Below are positions 1-9,803 of a stretch of 64,000 nucleotides of DNA, piece by piece. The position numbers and the translations under genes are program-made. Every line of letters begins with the position of its first letter. The first letter of the stretch is position 1. Origin of the DNA: Halichondria panicea (Eukaryota; Porifera; Demospongiae; Suberitida; Halichondriidae); assembly GCF_963675165.1 (NCBI RefSeq), contig NC_087378.1, positions 310,001 to 374,000 of the forward strand. The letters are read 5' to 3'. The notes under the pieces were generated by a model that was not told the origin of the DNA, did no database searches, and saw only the letters and a program-made list of their open reading frames with translations.

Positions 1-2712
1 CCGTACCAACAGAAGTTTAACCTTCAGTGGCACTGATTCACCTAGTAAGTTTGTCTGTACTTTTAGGGTAGTAGTACACTGATGTGGTACACTAGAAAGT
101 ATGTTCTGGTTACTAATGTTGTTTATTTCTTTGCAGGACATTCCCTTTACTCTGGAGCCAGTGTGCTGTCCATGGGCAGACCATTCTCCCCAAACGGTGG
201 TGAGTTGTGTTGCTTTGTCTTTGAGGTCAGCTGTTGGAAGTGGTCCATTTACCATGGGCTGTTTATCACTGCCATCAGATTGTGTTGACAGGAGCTAGAC
301 ACTTAGTACAGTGCCTCTTTGCTTCTGTTGTGGCTATGGCTGCCACAAGGAATTCACCACTGTTATGTAAGGTGACCTGTTCTTCCCCCAGGTGACTGTC
401 AGTCTCTCACTGCCTCCCTACTAGCCTTAAGCACCTCTTCTGAGAAAGGGCTCTTCATTTCCCGGCTCCTCCAGACCCATCAGACCACCCTCACACAACA
501 GATAAGACCTAAGGATGTAGCCAAACAGCTCTACAACCTCGCAATCCTAGACACAGCTGAAATGAACAGAGCTAGGAGCAGTGCTTTAAACGAGACTGAC
601 AGGGCTAAAGCTATTGTGCTGTATCTACAAAAGAAGCTTAGATACAAGCCAGAGCTCTTCTCTGATGTGTGTGCAGCTCTCAAGAAAGCTGGAGTGGAGA
701 TCATTCAACAGATCAAAGGTTTGGTGTAGTTTACATCCTTACATGGCTGCCCTTTGTTGTGTCTGTGTCTCAGCTGTTGTATTGAGGGTATTGCTCTAAT
801 GTAGCAAAGTGATAGGGTGTAGCACATGTTCCATTAGTTGCCAAATACTTCAGTTATTGACTAATCAAACTTTGTTTATAAATTAACACACTTAAATTTT
901 CTACAGCTGAAGTTCGCAGCAGATATCCTGATGACTCTGACCTCACAAGGAGCATGTCTGTGCTTAGCAGAGCAGATCTTATGTCTTCTTGTGAGTTCCT
1001 AATTTGTACCATGTGTTGGTTTACAATAGAGGCCCACTGGAGGGTATAATGCTTCATTGATTGTGGTACACCATGTTTTGATAACAGCTGATCTGATAAC
1101 ACTGCAGATTGTGAGCCTTTATCATCCATTAGCAGCCAGAGCAGCGAACAACACTTGGAGAACACTGTAAGTACTTGTTGAGGGTCTTGTTATATTATGT
1201 TACATGCTTTTGTGTACAGGGCGTTTCCCTCGAGGAGGCTTGCAGAGATGGTCTCTTGGTAACAGCTAAGCTAATTATCTCCAAAGAAGTGTCTAGGAAT
1301 GTGAGTATCACTGTAGCCAGACTGCAATGCCTTACCACTAACCTGTCCAGAATGGCCCCACTCTCCTGTTAGAAGCGTGCAGACTAGAGGTGAATGTGTG
1401 TGTGCTCAATATGCTGCTCACTGAGGCCTCTCTGGACACCAACACCATCACTCAGGTACACACCTCGTGTGCATAGGACCAATCACCAGTATATGATAAT
1501 TATACCTACGTATACTATAGTATAACAGGACCCCACTCCACACTGCCACTGCTGCTCTCACACCCCAGACCTCCTCACAGGAACTACAGGTAATGTAACT
1601 ATATCAGACCAACTCCCACTGTATTGATGCCACCTCTCCACAGGCCCACCAGAACCAGCTCAGGCAACAGAGGATGAAAATTGAGAACCTTCTAAAGCAT
1701 GAAGCAGACCCAAGTGCTAAGGATGATGTAAGTCAAGTTTTATAATCCTTGTATTGCTTATCACTGGACTGTTTCTATATACAGGATGGCAACACTGTTC
1801 TCCACCTTGCTGCTCTGAGGAGAGACACTGAGACCGTGGCTATTGTCCTGAGATACAGTACTACTTGCATCGACCTCATCAATAAGGTGAGTATATATAC
1901 CTCATTGACTGTATCCATTGTATGACCTTTGCCCCCCCCCCCCCCTCCAGCGAGGCAACACAGTGCTTCACATTGCCTGTCATGAGGGTCTCACTGAACT
2001 AGTCAAGTTACTGTGTGCCAAGGGAGCCAATGTTACCATGCCAAACAACACCAGGGTGAGTGAGTTCATTGTGTATCTATCAACTTTCCCCTCTACAATA
2101 GTTACTTGTACAAACACTATAATGGTACACTGACTGTATGATATGACCCACACACACACACACTACATCACCTACAGGAGCACAAGACTCCCCTGCACTA
2201 TGCCTGCTACTGGGGCAGTGTAGAGTTGGTGACCCCTCTCCTCAGCAGGGACTCCTCATGCGAGTACATGAATGCACAGGACGGTAATCAAGACACTGCT
2301 CTGCACATTGCCAGTCGCTGTGGACACAAGGCCATCATCAAGCTACTCGTGTCCAGAGGGGCAGCTAAAAGAGCCAAGAACAAGGTATTTTTCTACCACA
2401 TTTCAAAATTAAGAATTTTAACTTAATTAGCTTGAATTCACACTAATTAACATGTAATACCACTCTTCAATCTTTGATCATCACCTTATGTTGTGTGTTT
2501 TAATTATGTATTCCTGTCCCCCTCAGGATGGCAAGACCCCAGTAGACCTGGCTATTCAGCACGAGCATAAAAAAGCTGCCAAAACGCTAGAGAAGAAGAG
2601 CCCGTGGTTGAAGAGACGCCGCACCAGGTCCAGTGGAGCCACCTCTCCCCTGAGAGTGGATATTGGACATGAGGCTCTGTGTGAGAGTGACTGTGACGAG
2701 ACTATTAATTAA
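1..2712 (+). CDS. CARD-ankyrin repeat protein 1 (5' end outside window)
   Basis: Exons read at about 1-44, 137-198, 392-719, 906-990, 1087-1168, 1220-1303, 1394-1456, 1530-1592, 1644-1728, 1786-1886, 1951-2055, 2179-2383 and 2527-2712. The 5' part is a Ser/Arg-rich linker. The 392-719 exon encodes an alpha-helical death-fold domain that I read as a CARD (around LTQQIRPKDVAKQLYNLAIL through LKKAGVEIIQQIKG). Ankyrin repeats follow, mostly one per exon, for example GNTVLHIACHEGLTELVKLL, HKTPLHYACYWGSVELV and DTALHIASRCGHKAIIKLL. The C-terminus is short, basic then acidic (WLKRRRTRSS...CDETIN). Exon order and intron positions match the gene at 7178-9565, so the two are paralogues. A role as a cytosolic death-fold scaffold is inferred from the domains. 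Ligand and partner are unknown. Death-domain or DED assignment of the N-terminal fold is an alternative. Confidence 0.8.
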
Positions 2713-3036
2713 TTGACTGTGTGTTTGTGTCACTAAAAAAAATCATTACACCATTTTGCGTACCTGCTTTTGCTTGCAGGTTTAACTGTCTGTTCAGCTC
2801 TGTTTGTATTTTTGTATTCTCATCATTATTATTTTTGTGTGCATGTACTATTAGGAGTGCACATGTACTCCTGGCACTATTTATACTATTTTTGTGTCTC
2901 TGTACAGTGGAATCACATTCATTTTTTGTCATGTGCACAGCATTAACTATATTCATATGAAATCTTGTAAAGATAAAGAATATTGACTACAAAGAGGAAT
3001 TGAAATATCAAAAATAATAAAGCAATCTAACAAGCT
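2713..3036 (+). other. 3' UTR / short intergenic spacer
   Basis: AT-rich and non-coding. It holds the 3' untranslated region of the CARD-ankyrin gene, with AATAAA-like sequence near 3014-3020, and the leader of the next gene. No RNA gene or repeat was seen. Confidence 0.5.
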
Positions 3037-3880
3037 ATGGGGAACAGATGGTCCAGACACAGTAAGGGAAGTAATTGGTGCAAGCCCAGCAGAGTTTGTA
3101 AGCTTAGCTGTATATTGATAATCTGCATATTGATAATCTGCATGTGCTAACAATTTGGCTCCTGTATACATTACAGAGGAGGATACTTCGGCTTCTCTGC
3201 CACCACGTCTGCTCAACAGTTCACGGCCTCCCCCTGTCCAACGAGCCAACAGTGATCCAGTCAACTGTCCAATCCCTTCACCCACTCCTGAAGAACACAT
3301 TCAATTCACACCTTTCAGTTTCATACTACCAGATAATGCACTCTCTGAACCTTCCCTCAAACACCCGCCCACCACCCTCCCACAACCCACACACACACAC
3401 AACGATGATGATATTGAGCTGTCAGTACGAGATGAAGGTGATGAATGGTGGAGTATCAATCGTAGGCTTGCAGCAGACGCAGTGGCGGCCACTCCCAACA
3501 CTAGCAGCTCTGAGGGCACTGACCAGGGCAGTCAGACAAACACCTTTCAATGCTCATATCTTGGAATGCATAGCTTCACCATTGGCTCGAGGGAACCACA
3601 GTCAATAGAACAGAACACAACAGAACAGCAACTACAGGAAGATGTTGTATTGGAAGAAAATAGCCATTCAAAAAGCAGCCAAGAGCAAGGACACTCTGTG
3701 AGCGTTGGTGGGAGTAGCCACATGCCTGCAGTGTACCTTGGCATGAACAGTTACATCCTGACCAAGGAGGAAGAGCTGGAGGAACCAGAATGCAATGATG
3801 ATAAAACCACTCAAAGTCATGAGGAGTCAATTAATTACAGTAGCTACAATGCTGTTTATCTGGGAATGACATGCCATTAA
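3037..3880 (+). CDS. Putative N-myristoylated adaptor with three YLGM motifs
   Basis: Two exons, 3037-3061 and 3177-3880, joined by a 115 bp GT-AG intron with matching phase, give 242 aa. The first exon encodes MGNRWSRH. Gly2 with Ser6 followed by basic residues fits the N-myristoylation consensus and basic membrane anchoring. The rest is low-complexity and probably disordered (Pro/Ser/Glu-rich), apart from three near-identical tyrosine motifs: SYLGMHSF (Tyr136), VYLGMNSY (Tyr195) and VYLGMTCH at the extreme C-terminus (Tyr236). YxxM is the known binding motif for the SH2 domains of PI3-kinase p85. A docking/adaptor role downstream of tyrosine kinases, like FRS2 or LAT, is inferred. No folded domain is seen. 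The long exon has no early ATG, so without exon 1 the gene would lack a start. Confidence 0.65.
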
Positions 3881-4965
3881 TTGTTCTGTTTTTGGATTTA
3901 CTGTGTCTCAATAGCTGCATTGTTACTATTGTATTGTTGATGTGTACAACACCTTGTTTCTATCTCTACCACAATGTTATGTCAAGAGGAACTCTTGGTC
4001 ATGTGCAAACACAAACCCTGGGACTTCCCCGATCCCTAACTCGCTAGCTATATAGCTGCTTCTATCTATGCTGCCACGAACAGTCAACTACTAGCCTAGG
4101 CTAACCTGAACACTCCTTTGGCAGTTGATACATCAAAACAACAGGTACAATCATTGATACAATAGCTACAAAAACTGATAAATAGCTAGCTGGTGTCATT
4201 AAGCCTTCTAAAGTTAACTTCAAAAGGGGGGGTCAAGGGACCCCATGGACCCTCCTCTGGATCCGCCACTGATAGCCTCCGATCCCATCTTCAGTGCGGC
4301 CTGGAACGAGGCTAGGCATACCGTAGCGGGTTATTTTCGAGGCACTAAATTCGAACAAAAGAGGATTTTATTCTGTGTGGTCAATCCTCCTCGAAAACCT
4401 CGAAAATTTTGTGCCTCGAGCTATAACGGACATACGTAGATACTTGCTCATAATTAAGTGCCTTAATTTATGAGGCATTAATTTATGAGGCACTGCACTA
4501 AAGCAAGACTACTCGAAAATTTGAATTTACTTCCCGTATTGTACTCTATATACTGTAGGGGTATGAACCTCCATCCTTGCCATCCTTGAAAATAAAATCT
4601 TTATTTGAGGCGAACAAATTATAACTAAAACGAATGTTTCAATGGCTCCTACTATAGACACCTACCGTATACGTGGAAAATTGGTCGGTTTTTAATTTGG
4701 CGGATTTACAAGATCGCAATTAGTAGACACAACACCATTGCAGCAGTAGCCACGCCTGAGACGACAAGTCAGTTCAAATGCATTATTTGCCAAATCCACC
4801 AAAATTAATTAATAATAATATTGTCCAGTTATAATTAGAAAAAACTGCTGTTGATGAATTTGTATGTACATGTTACCCTCTTCTACTCTACGTCTTTTTC
4901 TTATAGGGATTCGGAACTGCTCTCGCATTTTTGTAAGAGTCAGCTATCCTGCCTTCTACCAAAAC
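3881..4965. other. Intergenic region with MITE-like repeat debris
   Basis: About 1.1 kb without a convincing gene. It contains the 3' UTR of the adaptor gene, a repeat related to the GCGGGTTATTTTCG family (4323-4433), further AT-rich pieces that look like degraded copies (4438-4700), and the leader of the next gene. A possible 5' UTR splice acceptor lies at about 4907 (ttcttatag). Confidence 0.5.
4323..4433. repeat. MITE-like element, GCGGGTTATTTTCG family
   Basis: The left end reads CGTAGCGGGTTATTTTCGAG and is followed by complementary stretches (GAGGCACTAAATTCG against the reverse complement of CGAAAATTTTGTGCCTC), giving a foldback structure. The same terminal sequence occurs at 42192-42373 and 55345-55548, with related copies elsewhere. 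Confidence 0.6.
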
Positions 4966-6937
4966 ATGGCTTCTAAGCCAGCTCCTGGAAGCAGCTACCA
5001 ATCTATTGAATACCAAACGATGGTCAAGTGTGCTTCTTCAAATTTAAATTGCATTAAATCATCACCAAACACCATTGGAACAGCAATGTTCGGAGAAGGC
5101 TACATCTCCGAGTATGTCAGAGATATTGTTGGTTCTACGAGTGTATCCGGAGTCGACAAAGCACAACAGCTTCTGAATACCATAACCGATCGTGTAAAAA
5201 CCGATCCCCTTGCTTACAATGGCTTTGTTGAGATCATCAGAAATGAAGGTACATGGGCATGTTGTTATTTGGAGCAACTTCAGAAAGTCTATGAGGAGCT
5301 TAGCCTTGAAGCACAACAAATTGAGGAACAGTGCTTGAGTGATTCTGATAATTCCTTTCATTCCCTCCCTGACGAGTTATCTTCTCTCAACATAGGTGCA
5401 GATGTTACCTCACAAGGATTCATTTGTCCTTATTGTAAAAAGTGCTCTCCCGAATCTTCTTTTGAAAATGATTGCCCACATGCTGAAGAGACAGAGAAGC
5501 TAGAGTGCAAAGCTTTCTTCCCATTTTTAGATTGCTCTAAAATTGATCCTGAAGATAAGAAAGATCTAGAATGGCACCTTCTTCAAGATTATCGAAAGAT
5601 TCTAAAGTCTTACGCTCGCCTGGAAAATTCACTAATCAACTCTCTTGAATCTCGTGAAGTGAACATTGAAAAACTTGACAACTTTGTTTGGAATCTCGTA
5701 GAGCCACCTCAAACACAGCAGCAGAAAAAAGTCGAAAAAGCTGAAACGGTGACAGCAATATTTATACGTGTACGTCCTCACAAATCGTTCTTCAATTATG
5801 ATATTGTAGAAGAAGTTTCAAAAGAGTTCGGGACACCTGCCGATAAGAAATTAGTTGCCGAGTATGTAGCTGCCTTGAATGAATACTGTAAACGCAGTGT
5901 GTTTGAAGTTCCTCCTGTCTTTATTCATAATGCCTCCGAAAGGAATGATTGCAAACAGTTTGCTTTTAAATACACTCCAGGAAACCCTGTTACACTGGGA
6001 GACGTTCAGATTATACGTAGAAAAATTGCTTCTATTCTTGGGATTAATGTGAGACTGTTGAAGCTTTGTTCTATCGAAAAAGGGTGTGTAAAAATGGTCT
6101 TCCTTGTGCCCGAGTTTGTTCTTGAAATTATTAACTCCATTTCTGTGAAACAGAGATCTGCACTTACAAATCTCTGCATCAAAATTGTGCCAGTAATTGA
6201 CAGCCGTCAACCACACTCAGATGCTATCACAGTTTCTGATAAAGTATGTCGCTTAGCTATATGCATACATACTAGTATACGTAGCTGGTTTGTAGCTGTC
6301 TGTTTCATCCATATAACTCTTCGTTCACAGGAAGTTGAATCTCCAAAAGCTGACAAAAAAGGTCAGTCATTATTCCGAGGCGCGTGGGCGGTCACGGGTT
6401 ATAGTATAGTCTGTTGGTTACATATAAGGGTGCAAGATTGGATCTTTATACCGCAACCAGTAAATTATGTATAATTGTGTAGTGATGCTGACATAATTTT
6501 ATTATGGGGTGCTGTTTGTATCAAAATCCAAAAAGGGTTGATGGTATGAAATGGAGTCTAGCCGTAATCATGACATCTCAATAATCATTTCAGGTTTAGC
6601 CTCCTTCACTGGCCTCCTCTTCGAGAAAGTGCGGTCTAGGATCGAGGCTATTGCAGGCGATGCTGAACAACTCAAGGTGCTGTTACGCAGCGATTATTCT
6701 GAGTCTGCCTATGGCCAGGATGGAATAAACATAGACATGATTAAGCCAGGTGATGTCAATTACTAGCAAATAGGACACTTATTGATGCATGATAACACAG
6801 TTGCCAACACTGCGGACACCAACCTTGAAATCAGTGATGATTCTGCAGTTTCAGATAAAGTGTATGATATTTATCGAAGCGTAGCTGCACAAGGGATATA
6901 CCGTATACGTAGCGCTAAATTTTTTCAAGGGGTTTAA
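4966..6937 (+). CDS. CARD-like protein with sponge-type unnamed C-terminal domain
   Basis: Exons 4966-6243, 6331-6361, 6594-6749 and 6801-6937 close in frame to 533 aa. I chose MASKPAPGSSY (4966) as the start because a likely 5' UTR acceptor lies between it and the upstream in-frame ATG at 4864. Residues about 45-105 form a CARD-like helical domain (YISEYVRDIVGSTSVSGVDK...FVEIIRNEGTWACCYLEQL). A short Cys/His cluster follows (CPYCKKCSPE...CPHAEE) that could bind zinc. Residues about 265-410 (FIRVRPHKSFFNYDIVEEVS...MVFLVPEFVLEIINSIS) resemble a conserved unnamed module I recall from many sponge death-fold proteins. The last two exons are homologous to 5' exons of the ZU5 gene at 21481. The reading frame ends inside repeat-derived DNA, so the C-terminus may be truncated. 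An alternative is that these are 5' exons of the downstream gene, but the splice phase does not fit. Confidence 0.6.
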
Positions 6938-7020
6938 TTTTTGCTGTTTTCGTAGGTTAGCAATCCTACATAAAAATAAAGTCCACGAAAATTGTTCTGT
7001 AATTAGAATTATCAGCTAAA
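6890..7020. repeat. Degraded AT-rich repeat fragment
   Basis: The sequence ATACCGTATACGTAGCGC, followed by short complementary tracts (TTTTTGCTGTTTTCGTAGG and CCTACATAAAAATAAAG), resembles the MITE-like debris near 4323-4700. It supplies the last codons and stop of the preceding reading frame. Confidence 0.4.
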
Positions 7021-7177
7021 ACTTAAAGGCGTGGCTTCCAGTAAGCAGTCATCCCACAAACATTGTGCAACGAAATGCTTTTAGAGGCTATTCCAAATTT
7101 TGCGCTTACGATATATACAATAAAGCTGACTGTGTGTCTGTTTTGCAATAGATTTGTCGTTGAGGGTGGGTTGTGCC

Positions 7178-9565
7178 ATGCAACCTACCATCCCCGAACC
7201 AGAAGGTTATATTGACTCTGAGCAGCCAAAACCAAAGCCTGTTCTCCCAAATGGTAAGAGTGCTCATGCATTTGTGACAAAATAGGTTCACAATCTTTTC
7301 ACCATTATTTTAGAAACTGGAGAAAGTATGGTCGAATTCATATACAGACGAACCAAAGACAATTATGTTCGATTGACAAGTGACATCCGTAGGCTAAACC
7401 CTCACCATGTAGCGGTGTACCTGTTTCAGAATAACCTGATTGGCATGGAGGAACTCAACTATTCGGCTAACCTATACCGTGAAGATAGTGTCAAAGCAAC
7501 TCGATTAGCCAATGTAATCTTCACCTGCGACCTCCCTCACCAGTTCCAGGCTGTCCTGACGGCATTCGAAGAAGCTGGAGTTGAGACTGTGACAGAGATT
7601 GCAGGTAAATATTAAGCGTTTTTTAGTTTGTATTAATTTTAAGCTGTTGCAGCTGAAGCGAGAGATCTTTATCCTGATGCCTTCCTTCCTTCCTCTGATC
7701 CAGAGACTCCACTGAGTCAACAGGTAATCATTGTATGACTTGTGTATGTATGGTAATATAATATAATTGTTGACCTTGTAGAATAAAAACTTAGAGTTTG
7801 ATCAACTTAAAGAAAAGATAACGCAAGTGTCAGCTGATGGAGGTGGTGGTCCCACAGCAGCTATAGCATACATTAACGAGCTGGTTCATCCAAAGGTTGG
7901 TTACGGATAAACTCTCACGCACCGGTATTTCACATGCAAAGCTATTGGTGGGTGTGGTTTCCTGGCATTAGAAGAACCCACAAAAATTAATTTATGTTGA
8001 GGGCTCTGGAACAAAATAATAGTAAAAAATTTCCCACTATATACGGTAATATGTTGTGCAGGAGAGGGAGTTGCTGCTTCACAAGGCCAGTCATGGCACC
8101 ACTGACTTGAATACCTTCAACATTGTGCTCCTGTCTACAGAGGCAGCATTGATCAACTTTTCAGATGAGGTAAAATAATAACAGCTGTATAAGTTATTTG
8201 ATGTGTTGTCTAACCTCAGAGAGTCAACCAGAGGACCCCACTCCATGTTGCTTGTGCGTGTCTGCCTGATACTCGAGACGACATTAAGACTAAGCAACAG
8301 TTGTCAAAAATCGACAGCTTATTGAAGCATGAAGCTAAAGCTACACTGCAAGACATTGTGAGCTCATGTTATACACACACTGCTAATAATGACGTGTCTA
8401 CAGGATGGCAACACCCCCCTACACTTGGCTGCACTACGCGGTAATGCCAAAGCAGTGTCATTGATTTTGACGCTTGATCCAGACTCCAGGAACATAGCAA
8501 ACCATGTGAGAGATAATGTATTAGCTGCGCACATGAAAATAATGATAACATAATATATATCACCCTGTGTTCTTATGTACAGCTTGGTAACACAGCATTA
8601 CATATAGCAAGTAAGAAAAACTTCTTGGAAGTGGCCCGAGCTCTGTGTGCGCACAAGGTGGATGCTTGTCTATCCAACAAGACGAAGGTTGGTGAAGGGA
8701 TCGGTGTGTGAGTGTGTATATTGGGTAATGTTGGCATATAATTACAGAAATCACGTACTCCTTTGCATCAAGCTGCGTCCAATGGCCATTTGAAGATGGC
8801 AAACATGATCCTGGAGTATGAACCCAGTTCAGCAGTGTGTGTTGACAAGGTTTGTTCGGATATTGTCATGATACCATAATGATTAATAGCTTTATTTTGT
8901 AGAAAAACATGAGCCCTCTGCTACTGGCTGCTAAGTGTCGCAAGGTGAACATTGTTGAGCGGCTGGTCAAGAAATCTCTGTGTCCAGTTTTTGTAATTGA
9001 TAATGTGAGTTCTAATTTTTTGACATGCCACAGGCTAGATTAAATGTCTCCCTCACTCCAGGAGGGGAGGACCCCTCTCCACTTTGCCTGTGCCTGGGGT
9101 AGCTACGAACTTGTTGAGCTTCTCTTGAAAGCAAACAGCTCGAGAAATTTCGTCAACCACAAGGACAACAAGGGAGATACTGCATTGCATATAGCCGGTC
9201 ATCATGGTGATACCAAGGTCTGGAAACTTCTGTGCTCTAAGAATGCCTCCAAAAAAGCAGTCAATGATGTAAGCTTTTATACAGTACTCTATATGTATCA
9301 TTACCATGAACCACTCTAGTTTGATGAGACACCTAAGGAGGTAGCAGCCAATGCTGGTCATCACTCTCTTCCTTATAGAGGACGAATAATTAAAAAAGTT
9401 ACAAGGAAGATTCAGAAGAAGATATCAAAGCAGCCTACCCTAAGCTCCTCTCAGTCGTGTGTGTCCCTCAGGTCTACTGCCAGTGCCCTGTCATTCCAGT
9501 CCACCATCTCTGCCAACAACTACCTACAAACTACCGAAGAAAGCGACCTCGATGAAACTGTGTGA
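7178..9565 (+). CDS. CARD-ankyrin repeat protein 2
   Basis: Twelve exons close in frame to 553 aa: 7178-7253, 7314-7604, 7653-7723, 7782-7895, 8062-8169, 8220-8357, 8404-8505, 8583-8687, 8748-8849, 8903-9004, 9062-9268 and 9320-9565. Start ATG 7178 gives MQPTIPEPEGYID; the exon's own acceptor (ttgcaatag) suggests a 5' UTR intron. Residues about 30-120 are a CARD-like domain (YRRTKDNYVRLTSDIRRLNP...FQAVLTAFEEAGVETVTEIA). Ankyrin repeats begin near residue 185 and run to about residue 470, including QRTPLHVACACL, DGNTPLHLAALRG, LGNTALHIASKKN, SRTPLHQAASNGHLKMANM, GRTPLHFACAWGSYELVELL and DTALHIAGHHGDTKVWKLL. The tail is basic then Ser-rich. The exon layout equals that of the gene at 1-2712. A scaffold in a death-fold complex is inferred. 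Confidence 0.85.
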
Positions 9566-9803
9566 ACTGTTTATTTATTATTATTTCTCGTCTGATGTTT
9601 TTATGTCTTTGTACTCGAGTACTCATGCTATATATGCAACCAATGCATCTATATATTTTTACCTAGATGTTTTGATGTGGACATAATACATGTAATGTTA
9701 TTATCTGGAATAATTATTGTAAATTACATGGCTGACATAAAAAGTGCTAGAGACACAAAAAGTGAACAAAATTGAGTGAAATGAACAGTACTGTGATAGT
9801 CCA

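Noticed and set aside
3155-3176. In-frame extension MAPVYITEED upstream of the adaptor exon
   Set aside because: It would need a TTG start and runs through a strong splice acceptor. The ATG exon at 3037 joins in phase.
4864-4965. Signal or mitochondrial peptide MYMLPSSTLRLFLIGIRNCS before the CARD gene
   Set aside because: A good splice acceptor (ttcttatag) lies inside it, so it is probably 5' intron/UTR. The start at 4966 is preferred. Not excluded.
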